This document shows, in pieces, positions 29,880-41,000 of a DNA stretch of 64,000 bases. The stretch lies in contig JAPJBO010000335.1 in NCBI GenBank assembly GCA_030068145.1, forward strand, positions 124,001 to 188,000, in the 5' to 3' direction. Position 1 is the first letter of the stretch; each line of letters opens with the position of its first letter. The notes under the pieces are model-generated. The model made no database searches and had not been told where the DNA came from. It worked only from the letters and a program-made list of their open reading frames with translations. The translations under genes and the position numbers were made by a program. The stretch is from Diplonema papillatum (Eukaryota; Euglenozoa; Diplonemea; Diplonemida; Diplonemidae).

Positions 29880-31163
29880 TGCAGACGCGTCTGGATGCAA
29901 CACCGCCCTGGGGGGGTAGCTATTCTGAATGATCGAGTGAACCATCTTCTAGTCATTCGAAGCCAGGTAAACTGACTGATCGCGGGTGCTTTTGGTAGCG
30001 ACACGCGATATCTTGCCATCGAACCCGTCCGAAGACGGGGCAAGCAGAGATTCGAAGCGAGAAAACAGACGAAAGAGAAAAATAAAACAAGTGCCACCTG
30101 AACGGACAGACCTGTCCTGCTGCTTCGATGTTGTTAGGAAGGGTTCCCGCCCACGGTCTGTTTCGGCGGTGGTCGTGATACAGTCTGGCTGAGTTCGTGT
30201 CAGCTCCGGTTCTGTCCAATTTGTGTGTCACTAGGTCCGACTTGATTCGTACCACTCTCACTGCGCACCAGGTCTCCCGCGCGGCGAACAATGGGGGGAA
30301 TCCCTTGAGCATCTTGGCTTGCATTCCACCGCCACCCTTCAGCGAGCCGTGAGCATGAGGCTCGAATTGCTAGACACTGACATTGCGAGCCGCATATTTA
30401 ACGACGTCTGCCCGAACTAGGAGTCTCCTGGCTTCACTGTGTACCGTGCATGTCTTGCGCATCCGTAGTTCGATGCTTTGCTGCATACGATCCCCCGCAG
30501 CTGTGCCTTCAAAGACACATTTTCGGACCGGTGCAAGTTGTTAGACCTGCGGCTTCTCGGTCAGCCGCACAACGGAAACATCCAAGCGTTGCTTGATGGC
30601 TCTGATTCTGATTCCGGTTTATTGAAATTGTCATCCCCCCCCGCTAGCCCAATACAGCTGCGAAAGTGTACGTCCAAAAAAAGTGTGTATATAAGCGGCC
30701 ATGTCACTTTGGGACTAGTGCAGTTCCCTGACAAAAAGCGAAGATTAACTCTAAAAAGTCAAGGTAGCAATTTCCGACCGGGACTAGTCGTTGGGCACAT
30801 TTCACATTGGGGACTAGTCCCCAAAGGAACCTTACCCAAATCTTAGGCGCTCTCTCTCGTGGTGGCGATTTTATCGGAGGTGTTGTCCAGCGCGCATCTT
30901 GTGAATTTGGGCGCCGGACATCCGGAATGTGGTGCAAGCTGCTTGGGGCACACGGCTAGCGTCGAAGTCAGTCTGTATCCACAGAGAGTCCCGTATTTCC
31001 TGGACGAGCCATGTTGGTTAACCCCTTGCTAGCACAAGCCGCTCAGTTTGTGAAGAATTCGATCCCTACCACCTTCGCAGGGAACGAAAAAGTACAAACG
31101 TACCAAAGTGTGAGTAAGACATAGAAAACATAGCAGCAAAGACCTTAGGTGCCCTTGTGTCAG
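29880..31163. other. no gene seen
   Basis: No coding signal. A TATA-like TGTATATAAGCGGCC lies at about 30687 and GGGGACTAGTCCCC palindromes near 30810, but no downstream gene follows. Confidence 0.4.
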
Positions 31164-31410
31164 TCGCGAGGAAGAAGAGGGCCCGCAGCGTTACAAGGCG
31201 GCGATCCCCCGCGAGACGAGCTCACCCGCCGGCCAGAGCGCCCGCTGCAGCACCAACTCCGGTGCCGCCACTCACTGTAGCAGAGCCGCAACCTGCAGCG
31301 CGCCTCCGGAGCGACTTACGCCCGCCGTAGCAGTGCGAAGAGAAGTGAGGAGACCGGAAACTCCCCGGAGAGATGGTCCCTGCACTCTAATTCGTCTCTC
31401 TCTCTCTCTC
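31164..31410 (+). repeat. 245-bp duplicated block, copy 1
   Basis: Nearly identical to 36572-36826. GC-rich, from AGTCGCGAGGAAGAAGAGGG to the CT-rich R6 phrase CCGGAGAGATGGTCCCTGCA. R6 also ends copies at 24504, 25462 and 25950. In the second copy one frame reads an Arg/Pro/Ala-rich tail, perhaps a captured exon end. Confidence 0.8.
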
Positions 31411-31426
31411 TTTTTCTTGCCTGCTT

Positions 31427-31725
31427 TGACTCCGAAAGGAAGGGAGGAAATAGAGAGGCAGAGGGGCCCAAATACAATACAAACACAATCTGACTCGTTC
31501 TTCGCTTACACCACCGTGTGTTGTTTTCTCACTCAGGACTTTGACCTGTTGTGTTTGTGTGTTTTGTCGTGTAGGGGAAGACCCGCGTGACCTCACGTCC
31601 GTTCGACACGTGGTTCGGTAGTCACAGCACTTGGGATCCCTTCGGTTCTTTGTCTGGCAGCATCGTCGAGTATTTCCTTCCAAGCTGGCGCTTATGTTAA
31701 AGCTAGCTACGTCGAGTATTTTCAC
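31427..31725 (-). mobile_element. R2 inverted-repeat element, reverse copy
   Basis: Full-length reverse match to 45746-46033, with an extra AGCTACGTCGAGTATTTTC at its right edge. Confidence 0.8.
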
Positions 31726-32225
31726 TCTGCAAAGGGCCCCGCCTCAACGGTCAAGCGGATACTTGAACACCACCAGCTTTTAAGACAAGTATCAGTCGAG
31801 AAAGCTACCGTGTAAAAGTGCACGTGCCATTCGTGGTAATGCGCTGTTGGCCGTATTCTGCAGGTGCACAACCGCAGCCCAGTCATGCACGTTCTCACTG
31901 CCAAGCAAAACCCAGCCACACACACGAGTGCATTTCCATCCATGTGATGCCTAACCGGGGAGGAGGGGTTTAGGGAGCAAAGCTTCCGGCGAAAGGTGAT
32001 GCTCTGCATGTGGGGCATGCGACCTATACCTTCCAAAACCCGCGTTCTGAGGCCGAGTTGGGTCCGATTACACCCGCCAAGCCTTCTCCTGAGTGTATAA
32101 CCTCGTTTCTCTGGGTTTAGAAGATCCTGTTGGCTACACAGAGCGCGTATCTCATATGTGCCAGCATGATGCTAGCATTAAACATGCAATGGCGGGCGTG
32201 TTTTTCTGAACATTTGACCAAGATT
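31726..32225. other. no gene seen
   Basis: Nothing recognised. Confidence 0.4.
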
Positions 32226-32309
32226 TCCCCCCTGCTACCAGATACCGCGGGAAAGGGGGGGGGCGTGCGTGCGGCTTTCGGTTTCTTTGCGTGAGCCTGG
32301 TAGCAGGGA
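32226..32309. repeat. small foldback, CCCTGCTACCAG ends
   Basis: CCCTGCTACCAG and CTGGTAGCAGGG are perfect inverted repeats 84 bp apart end to end. Confidence 0.55.
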
Positions 32310-32310
32310 A

Positions 32311-32715
32311 CGTAGTACCACCACGTGGTACCACAGGTACTGCAGGTAGTGTGTAGGTAACTACGTAGTACCCCGTAGTACCACAGGTACTGCAGGTAGT
32401 GTGTAGGTAACTACGTAGTACCCCGTAGTACCACAGGTACTGCAGGTAGTGTGTAGGTAACTACGTAGTACCCCGTAGTACCACAGGTACTACAGGTAGT
32501 GTGTAGGTAACTACGTAGTACCCCGTAGTACCACAGGTACTGCAGGTAGTGTGTAGGTAACTACGTAGTACCCCGTAGTACCACAGGTACTGCAGGTAGT
32601 GTGTCGGTAACTACGTAGTACCCCGTAGTACCACAGGTACTACAGGTAGTGTGTAGGTAACTACGTAGTACCCCGTAGTACCACAGGTACTACAGGGTAC
32701 TCTGTAGGTAGTATG
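32311..32715. repeat. 50-bp minisatellite, about 7 units
   Basis: TGCAGGTAGTGTGTAGGTAA recurs every 50 bp (32341, 32391, 32441, and on to 32641). The unit is built of GTAC-centred palindromes such as CTACGTAGTACC. Edge units are degraded. Confidence 0.95.
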
Positions 32716-33981
32716 TATACCACCATCACGCAGTGTGTGTATACTACGCAGATACCGTGCATCTAGGACCGCAGGATGCGGTGTGAGTATCCACTCACCT
32801 CCTGATGCAGAGCGGCCTTTTTCTTCTTCTTTTCTGGGCCCTCTAAAAAGAGCCTCGTGCGTTTGAGGCATCCCGCCGTGGGTCGAGGGCGGAGTACTAT
32901 TTCTGCAGCACCCGAAACCCCCCCCGACTTTATGGCCGAACCATTCAGACTTGGAGTCCCCGTCCGTGACGGGGGACCGGCGAGCGAGAAACGACAGATC
33001 GGCCAAGGAACGAGCAACAAAGTGCTTTTTCTCTATGACAACCAATCCCCCCCCATCCCCCACGAAAGAATGCTGCGAGCGACTGGGGTTATCCAACTGG
33101 CCCATCTGTGTTTCCATTTTGGTGTCACTACTATTGCTACTCACCCGCTTCGTGTGAGGAAACCAAACACTCCTACACAAGCCCTACTTTGATGATTTGG
33201 ATAACACCGATACCACCAGACCTCTCTTTTTTCTTCTTCATTTTTTGAATATGCCATCTGCTTTTGCAGGGAATCCTCGAGGAGGCCGCCAGGTGTTGCA
33301 AAATCAACAGTCTAAGGCTCGGCACGAAGGGGCAAGATGTGTTTTCATTTTTCTAAAAAAGAAAAAAAATGAGCAACAAGAGAAGCTCCTAAGGCCGTAT
33401 AAAAACCTGGGCTGAGCGGTAACAAACAAGAAGAACGGTTTAATTCTCCTTCAGTGCGGTCGCCTTCGGAGCAGTAGGCGCCGACCCGGTTTGCGACTTA
33501 AACTCATGTTTAATGTGCTGTTCTACCAAGCGGACCTCGGCTCCGTCCCTTGGCCGGACCGCTGCCACTACGGAATCCTCGGTTGTGCTCCTTAGCTGGG
33601 TTGGTAGCTCGGTGGGAAGAGCTGGCCCGGCGTGTGGGCACGGGCGAACGTGGCCGACAATCGAAGGATACTGTTTTGGTAGAGTTCGCTCCTGCCGACG
33701 CTTGCACATTACGCCTCCAACATAGCAGAAACCACATGGATACCAAGAAAGACACCTGGCCGCACATTAGCCCAGGCCCTCGAGTATTTGCTTCTTTCGA
33801 ATAACCCTCCGCTGCGTGCGTAAACATAAGCAGTACCTGGCGGTGTTTTGTAAAACTCGCCAATGTAGTCCGATAAACCCGAGTCGCACGATGCTGGCGA
33901 CAAAGAACTCGAAAGCGGAGTGGAAGTGGCTTGGTGAACCTATCCCAGGAATTTCCGCCAGTCCACAAACCGAGAGTCTCA
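32716..33981. other. no gene seen; one diverged R1 end
   Basis: At 33258-33300 CTTTTGCAGGGAATCCTCGA resembles an R1 terminus. A weak tRNA-like D-arm phrase at 33603 is discussed under rejected items. Otherwise nothing recognised. Confidence 0.4.
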
Positions 33982-34157
33982 CACGGTGGAGTGCAGCCTC
34001 AGAAGCTGGAGTTAAAGCTGGTGGGTTGTAAAAGCGGGAGCCACACCCGCTTTTTGGGTGTGGATTTACGCGCGTTTTGGTTGTAGCACACCGGCTCTCG
34101 GGTGTGACTCGGACACACTCTCTTTGACTCCAGCTTCTGAGGCTGGACCTCACCGTG
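33982..34157. mobile_element. R7 inverted-repeat element (MITE-like), copy 1
   Basis: Long inverted ends: CACGGTGGAGTGCAGCCTCA at the left and TGAGGCTGGACCTCACCGTG at the right. Inner arms contain AGAAGCTGGAGTTAAAG and CTTTGACTCCAGCTTCT. Other copies are 42187-42348 (decayed), 49971-50120 and 52477-52648. Confidence 0.85.
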
Positions 34158-34175
34158 CAGTCAGATTCTCAAGAG

Positions 34176-34344
34176 GTAAAGGGGGGGGTCGAATAATAAC
34201 AGTTATTACGACACGCGGCTGGTTGTCTGAAACCAATGCCACTATGTGAACCTGCTACTGTCCGGCTACCCAGTTTTTTTTTTTTAGTATTCGACAATTC
34301 GAATAATAACACAGGTGCTATTATTCAACCCTCCCCCCCTTTAC
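34176..34344. mobile_element. small TIR element, GTAAAGGGGGGG ends
   Basis: GTAAAGGGGGGGGTCGAATA and the complementary CTCCCCCCCTTTAC end a 169-bp unit. ATTCGAATAATAACA lies next to both arms. It sits 18 bp from an R7 element. Confidence 0.65.
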
Positions 34345-34381
34345 TTGTTGTGCTGATGATGGTCCGCCTTCTGTGTCCGTG

Positions 34382-34472
34382 GCTTAACGGACCGAAACAC
34401 GGCGCAGACGAGACCAGTGCGGTGTTGAGCACATACCCATTAAGCACGTTCTTGCAATCTCCCTTTACGTGT
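34382..34472 (+). repeat. R10 leader-type repeat
   Basis: Matches the repeat found three times before member 3 (60312-60550): ACACGGCGCAGAC, CCAGTGCGG, TTGAGCACA, AAGCACGTTCTTGCAATCTC. Diverged copies are near 41810, 57268, 57905 and 58750. Confidence 0.7.
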
Positions 34473-35013
34473 TGCGTTGGCCCCTCGCACGGGACGAGGT
34501 TCCTCCAGCCTGACACTTGCTGCCGCTGAGGGGGAGAGCCAACCCGAGGAACGTCCGCCGGCGGAACAAAAAAATAGCAGAACCACCACCCAAAGGAAGG
34601 GTAAAAAGGTCGAAAGACACCAGCCTGCACATCAACCTCGAATTGATTGTCGGCAACACAAGGAAGACTCTGCCACAAGGAATCAACCGCCACCTGGGCA
34701 GCAAGAAAAACGAAAGTCATCAGTCAGTTAGTCGTACTTCAAGCAACCGTAGTGTGGGGGGACTCCCTGCGTAGGAAAACCGGCCACCCATTTCATCGGG
34801 AAAAAGTTTGTTTCGGGGGAGTCCATTTCTCAAGGGACAATCTGCAAAACCCGGGTGGAAAGAAAAAATACCTTTTTGAGGTCTGCCGCGTCACCTGACT
34901 TTTGTGCGGCCGAAAGAGCTGCACTGGGGAAGGTTTCGTCAAGGCAGGGACTGGATGGATTGTGGCCTCTAAGCCAGAGCCAGTCTAGAGGAATGCGTGA
35001 GGTACGCAGGGCA
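34473..35013. other. no gene seen
   Basis: Contains GGTCGAAAGACACCAGCCTG-type sequence near 34608, a diverged relative of the leader phrase before the PLD gene (8086, 8565). No coding region is supported. Confidence 0.4.
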
Positions 35014-35393
35014 CTTCGGATTTATCGGGCCAATACTAGCTTCGGCGAACGGCAACTTCCGGATTTATCGGGCCAATACTAGCTTCGGCGAACAGCAACT
35101 TCCGGATTTATCGGGCCAATAATAGCTTCGGCGAACAGCAACTTCCGGATTTATCGGGCCAATACTAGCTTCGGCGAACAGCAACTTCCGGATTTATCGG
35201 GCCAATACTAGCTTCGGCGAACAGCAACTTCCGGATTTATCGGGCCAATACTAGCTTCGGCGAACAGCAACTTCCGGATTTATCGGGCCAATACTAGCTT
35301 CGGCGAACAGCAACTTCCGGATTTATCTAGCTTCGGCGAACAGCAACTTCCGGATTTATCGGGCCAATACTAGCTTCGGCGAACGGCAATTTC
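35014..35393. repeat. 43-bp minisatellite, about 9 units
   Basis: GGATTTATCGGGCCAATACT plus AGCTTCGGCGAACAGCAACT recurs every 43 bp from 35018. One unit near 35318 lacks 12 bp. Units are almost identical, so the array is young. Confidence 0.95.
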
Positions 35394-35558
35394 CGAGGTC
35401 ACATCCCAGATCCCGATGGGCGCAACGTACTGAGGTGCCTTGTTGTTTCCGGCTTCATAACGCTGCGTTTCAAGAAGTTCCGCACGTCAACGTGGATCGC
35501 GGACTCCAGGTTCCGCGAGAGGAACGCGTGCCGGTGAGGTGAAAAGATGGCGTTTTCA

Positions 35559-35695
35559 GCACCAACAATCTTGCGGGTTGCCCTTCAATGTATTGTGCAG
35601 GCTAAAAAGACGTGGTGGCTGATCCGAATTCCCGACCTGAAACACACAGGGTAAATTCAGGGGGGGGAAAACGGTCAACCGGCACGCACAAACAA
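35559..35695 (+). repeat. R5b leader-type repeat
   Basis: From CACCAACAATCTTGCGGG to GGCACGCACAAACAA. The middle differs from 1731-1883 by a ~16-bp loss after AGACGT. Confidence 0.75.
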
Positions 35696-36249
35696 GATCT
35701 TCATGGCAGCCCGAGTTCAGTCGGTGGAGGGTTGCACATCAGCCTGAGTTTCACCCACCGGCCGATTTCTTGGTTGAATTTCCCCCCCCCCACTCAGATT
35801 TCCCCCACATGCGACCTCATACATTTCGATGAAATGGTGCCACGAAGCTGCCCGCGGGCAGAGCAAACTCCAAACTAGCTACCTTCTTTCTGGCCTTGCC
35901 TGCCTCCCTTTCGTTCAACCATTCAATGATTCTCCCGCTTCGTTCCTTCGCGAGTTTGCAAACTCATTTTTTTTTTGACAATTTCTGGCTAATTCTCATG
36001 CACCATTGATCAGTGGCCTCTGCACAGAATTGCCGTGCAATTGTCACGGCAGAGACGTTTCAGTAGATTTTGGACGTGGAGATGCAGAGAACGCCTCTAA
36101 ACCGGAAACAAGTTCCGCAGGAAGGCGTTGACAGTCGCGCAAGCAGTGAAGAAGAGTGGACACGAATGCTGAAGGTGCGGTGCGCCGATTAACACAGAAG
36201 AGTTGTCCATCGCAAGCAAAAGTTGCTGGAGTCCACCGTGTACGACGGT
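35696..36249. other. no gene seen
   Basis: Nothing recognised. Confidence 0.4.
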
Positions 36250-36416
36250 AGAACTCCAGGATGTGGAGGTGAAAGCAAAAGAAAACAGCCAGCAAAAACC
36301 ATCGGTGGAAGAAGGAGGAGGAAAGTGATTGTAAGAGTAAAAAAAAAAAAACGAGAGGAAATGTTGCGGGAGCTCACGCTGGTGGTGCTGCCGTGGTCGC
36401 AGCCGGCATGCCTTTG
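36250..36416 (+). pseudogene. relic A: promoter and first codons of member 2
   Basis: GTGGAGGTGAAAGCAAAAGA, the AG/A-rich leader and ATGTTGCGGGAGCTCACGCT match the region before and at 38029. The signal-peptide coding then diverges (VVLPWSQPACL) and stops at 36414. Only 18 codons. Confidence 0.8.
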
Positions 36417-36571
36417 AAGTGTGAACCTCACGAGACTAGACGATTTTTGGAAATCGTCAGTCGCTCTCATTGAAGATTCATTGACCGAACACCATCCAAT
36501 TTCATCAAATTAAGTAGCCTTCGCTCAATGGAAGCTGAAGTTTCCCATCAAGGTGTTAGCCGCCGCCGTAG

Positions 36572-36826
36572 GCAGCGCAGTCGCGAGGAAGAAGAGGGCC
36601 CGCAGCGTTACAAGGCGGCGATCCCCCGCGAGACGAGCTCACCCGCCGGCCAGAGCGCCCGCTGCAGCACCAACTCCGGTGCCGCCACTCACTGTAGCAG
36701 AGCCGCAACCTGCAGCGCGCCTCCGGAGCGACTTACGCCCGCCGTAGCAGTGCGAAGAGAAGTGAGGAGACCGGAAACTCCCCGGAGAGATGGTCCCTGC
36801 ACTCTAACTCGTCTCTCTCTCTCTCT
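36572..36826 (+). repeat. 245-bp duplicated block, copy 2
   Basis: See copy 1 at 31164-31410. Here the upstream ATG at 36553 opens a 64-codon Arg/Pro/Ala-rich frame across the block (AAAVGSAVARKKRARSVTRR). No family recognised. Confidence 0.8.
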
Positions 36827-36859
36827 CTCAAATCTTGCGATTCAACTCCAGAAGATATG

Positions 36860-37172
36860 GCCGGCTCGCGATCTGGTCCGAAGGCTATTACGACCTGTCC
36901 CCCGACGCCACCGCGTCCGACTCGCCCGTTTGCTGCCAAGTTTGAAAGTACGAATCACAGGACGTGGAACATGATTCGTAGGACCGTTGAGCACAAAGTT
37001 ACCAAGTTTTCAAAACACCGCAACGGAGCAGGCGCCCGGCACTCGGTCAGGACTGATCCCTCACACCGAAGTGATCACGGGTTGCCTTGTGAGCGTAGAT
37101 GCGCGGGGCTGAACTCAGGCTGCATGGCAGTGCTGGTCGCCTCCGGAGACGGCATGCGGCTGTTCGGGCTGG
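36860..37172 (+). pseudogene. relic B: exon 1 fragment of member 2, interrupted
   Basis: CGGCTCGCGATCTGGTCCGA and CGACGCCACCGCGTCCGACT come from exon 1. About 197 bp of unrelated sequence (36932-37128) follows, then the exon resumes at GTGCTGGTCGCCTCCGGAGA. It ends at the same truncation point as relic C. Confidence 0.8.
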
Positions 37173-37440
37173 TCATCAACGCACGGCAGGGAACCGGCCA
37201 AGAATGAGCAAATCGCCTGAGCTAGTCTGCGCCCAACGCAACAACCTTTCGCCGCTCAGGGAAGCCTGCCCGAAAGTCACGTTTGACTCTCGTCGTCAGG
37301 GGGGGAAAGTAAAGCAACATCCACGACCAGGACGGAGAAAAACTGAAGGCGGGGGTGGGTGTGGGGGTGAAAGCAAAAGAAAGCAGCCAGTAACAACCAA
37401 GAGTAAGAGTAAAAAAAGAGAGAGAGAGAGAGAGAGGAAA

Positions 37441-37795
37441 ATGTTGCGGGAGCTCATGCTGGTGGTGCTGCTGCTGCCGGCTGCGACCGTGGGGACGATC
37501 GCGTTCATGTCGCCGAAGGGGCTGCGCGGACGACGGGACTGCCTTGACGAGCATCGGGAAGGACTTCGCGGAGCCGCAGGCGGACAACTGCGGCATGGCC
37601 GTCGACGCCACCCGCCGGCTCGCGATCTGGTCCGAAGGCTACTACGACCCGGCGAAGAAGCAGACCGTCGGCAAGATCTGGAGGATGTCCCTCGACGCCA
37701 CCGCGTTCGACTCGCCCGTGCTGGTCGCCTCCGGAGACGGCATGCGGCTCTTCGGGCTGGTCATCAACGCACGGCAGGGAACCGGCCAAGAATGA
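37441..37795 (+). pseudogene. relic C: truncated copy of member 2 exon 1
   Basis: Starts ATGTTGCGGGAGCTCATGCT and carries an intact signal peptide. A small deletion at GGGCTGCGC|GGACGACGGG then shifts the frame. It stops matching at GTCATCAACGC, where an unrelated tail GCACGGCAGGGAACCGGCC follows. Promoter-to-truncation forms a 588-bp tandem unit, with relic B upstream and the intact gene downstream. Confidence 0.85.
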
Positions 37796-37909
37796 GCAAA
37801 TCGCCTGAGCTAGTCTGTGCCCAACGCAAACAACCTTTCGCCGCGCAGGGAAAGCCTGCCCGAAAGTCATGATTCTCGTCGTCAGGGGGGGAAAATAAAA
37901 CAACATCCA

Positions 37910-38028
37910 CGACCAGGACGGAGAAAAACTGAAGGGCGAGGGGTGGGTGTGGGGGTGAAGGCAAAAGAAAGCAGCCAGTAAAAACCAAGAGTAAGAGTAA
38001 AAAAAAAGAGAGAGAGAGAGAGAGGAAA
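37910..38028 (+). promoter_or_regulatory. leader of member 2, shared by relics A and C
   Basis: GAAAGCAAAAGAAAGCAGCC, then AGAGTAAGAGTAAAAAAA and an AG microsatellite up to the ATG. It is conserved in the relic copies, so it marks the extent of the duplicated unit. A promoter role is inferred. Confidence 0.4.
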
Positions 38029-41000
38029 ATGTTGCGGGAGCTCACGCTGGTGGTGCTGCTGCTGCCGGCTGCGACCGTGGGGACGATCGCGTTCATGTCG
38101 CCGAAGGGGCTGCGCACGGTGGAGGACGACGGGACTGCCTTGACGAGCATCGGGAAGGACTTCGCGGAGCCGCAGGAGGACAACTGCGGCATGGCCGTCG
38201 ACGCCACCCGCCGGCTCGCGATCTGGTCCGAAGGCTACTACGACCCGGCGAAGAAGCAGACCGTCGGCAAGATCTGGAGGATGTCCCTCGACGCCACCGC
38301 GTCCGACTCGCCCGTGCTGGTCGCCTCCGGAGACGGCATGCGGCTCTTCGGGTTGGTCATCGACGCGGCGACCGAATCCGTGTACGTCAGTCGCTACTTT
38401 TCCAGCAAAGGCGGGTACTACATTTACAAGGTGGACGCGTACTCGACGGCCGCCGGCGAAACGATATCGGACTCGACGCACAAGTGGGCCTCCTTCAAAG
38501 GCGGCCAGGAAGGCGGCGGGATGGTCATCTCGGGCGGGTTCCTGTACCTGCCGACGGCCCAGGACGGGGCACCGAAGACGAAGCTGCTGTACCGCATCGA
38601 GCTCGTGGCGACGTCGCCGAAGGTGGACACGATCGAGACGCTCGACGGTGCCATGATGCCCGACGACTTCGTCGGGTCCATCACCGCACACGACACTGAC
38701 GGCGTCCTCCTCATCAGTATGCCTCCCACACTCCTCGCACTAGAGTCGCAAGTGTGATGGACCTTTCTTCGGAGGGGCTCACGCACTCAAAGATCGACTT
38801 ATACGCACTAGAGTCGCAGTCACACACATCAGGACGAGGGTCTTGAGTTTTTAGTACTAACAATCCCGCGGGTTGCCCTTCAATGCATTGTGCATGCTAA
38901 AAACTCAAAAAAAAAAATAGGCAGCGTGTTTTGGTGGTTGATCAGAATTTCCTTACTGAGCCGGTCCATCCCCTCTTGATAGACCGTGATAGACCGTGGT
39001 GGACCGCGATTCACTGTGATAAACAGCGGGCGCAGGCTCTTCGATGCAGTTTCAAGAGATTGGGACGGACCGGCTCACTTGCCTGAATATACAAAATACT
39101 CGAGGGGCTGCCTTGTGCTTACTTCGAAGGAGGCTAGAGGGGGAGAAACAATACAACTACAAAATGGGTCTTTTTTGTTGAACGCTTACGCCCGCCACTA
39201 AACCCAGATTCACCTGTGTTTCGTGTGGGCTACAGCACATTTACCTCCTTTGATCTTTTGCAGCTGGCAGCCTCCTCAAGTATTTCCTACAAAGCAGGTG
39301 CTTATACAAAAAAATAAATACAAGTGGGAAAACGATCACCCGGCACGCACAAACAAAACGAAGCGCCTGTCTTTTCTCAAGCGAACTTCAACTTCAAAAA
39401 ATACCTACGGTGACCCGGAGACCCTAAAATCCTGGAATCTCAGCAAGAAAAACAAACAAGAAAATTGTCGGAAACACGAAGAAGAAGAAGAAGAAAAAGA
39501 AAAAGGCCGCTCCGGATCCAGGAACGTGACGGTCAACCACAGCTTGCAAGGCTTGAGTCGGAGGCAGCACCCCGTCCGCTCTGCCCTGTGGCTGACGTCT
39601 CGACGAGCTTATGTTCAGCGCAAGCGCCAAGCCCCAAGGTGCGCCACGCCTTGATGCTTTAGTTCGGGAAATCGGTAGCCACTTGACCCGTAGGCCCGTG
39701 GCTCTGCAGTACCGCCGAACACGTGAAGCTTGGCTCCCGTGTAGCAGGCTTTCCCTGGTACCCGGAAACCAGGGGGTTATGCACTGCAGCGGTTGGGTGA
39801 GGTAACTCACCCAAAAAAAATCGAAAATCGGGTGGGAGGTTGGGTTGATTTACACTACCTCGGATTGGGTTGGGCAGGAGTTTGGTGTCTGTAATCTTGG
39901 GTTGGGCAGAGGATTTGGGTGCCTGTATGGGAATTATTTCTCCTATGGCTGTGCTACTGAGGTCCTGCCTTAGCCCGGACATCAGATTCTAGGCACCATG
40001 TACCATACCGTCTCCCAGGGGGCGGTGCCCCCTGGACCCCCCATAAACTATCTACAAGATTTCGAATTTTCGCCAGAGGCCTGTAACCAGGCATCAGTTT
40101 CCTGTTACAGGTTCCGAAAAAGACAGAATCTGAAAATCCATGTACCGTACCGTCTCCCGGGGGGCGGTGCCCCCCGGACCCCCCCTGCACTAAGACTCAC
40201 CAGAGAAAATGGGCTTGGTGTCTAGTCTGAAGGAGAAAATGGGCTGCATAAGGTCCTGCCGGAAACACGAAAAAAAAAAAAAAAAAAAAAAAAACACAAC
40301 AGGCACCAGCGACGAGGGCAACTATCCTGGGGTGGTGTATGAGTACAACGCCGCGACGGACACGGTGACGAACCTGTACGACGGCATCGTGCCGGAGTTC
40401 GTCACGTCGCGCCCGCGCAACCCGAACGCGGGCGCGTCGCTTCCAAGCATCGCGGCAATCACGTCGAGCCCCGGGCAGCTCATCCTCGGCTCCGGCACCG
40501 GGATCGAAGTGGTCACCCTCGGGAAGAAGTCCGCCAGCATCTTCACCAGCACGCAGGCCGACCTCGGCCCGTTCGTCTACTTCGCCGGCGTACCCCCCAC
40601 GGACTCCCCTGGCGGTCCCACGGACGCGCCCATCCCCTCCACCGACGTGCCCGCGACCACCGGACCCCAAGGTGCCGGGCCGGTGACCCAGCCCCCTGCC
40701 ACAGGAGCCCCGGACACCCTGGCGCCTGGCGCTCCTCCGGTCCCGCCACCGGTGACGCCGCCTGTTGTCAAGACGCCAGCTCCCGCTACCTTCCAGCCGC
40801 TGCCGCCCAACGGCAAGCCGCCGCCGGCGGCGGCGGATCCGGAGGAGAAGGACGACGGCGATAGCGGGCTCGTGACCATTTTGATCATCTGCTTGACGCT
40901 TGTTGCGCTCTGCGTCGCCGGGGCTGGCGCGTTTGTGTACATGCAGCGGTCGAAGGACCAGCGGGCGGCGCAGGCGGCGATGTCGCGGAAGGACGACCAA

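Larger units (their letters stand above)
38852..39358 (+). repeat. R5b repeat interrupted by two MITEs, in intron 1 of member 2
   Basis: R5b sequence runs 38852-38955, 39079-39092 and about 39313-39358. It is split by a GTGAGCC-type MITE and then by an R1 element. The undisturbed copy at 1731-1883 serves as the empty-site reference. Confidence 0.8.

Noticed and set aside
30687-30701. TATA box TGTATATAAGCGGCC as a promoter
   Set aside because: No gene follows on the plus strand within several kb.
32311-32715. CRISPR-like array (50-bp repeats)
   Set aside because: Units are contiguous with no variable spacers, and the window is eukaryotic. It is a minisatellite.
33600-33670. tRNA gene (TGGTAGCTCGGTGGGAAGAG resembles a D arm)
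   Set aside because: No matching T arm, anticodon stem or acceptor pairing could be drawn. At most a decayed tRNA-derived repeat.
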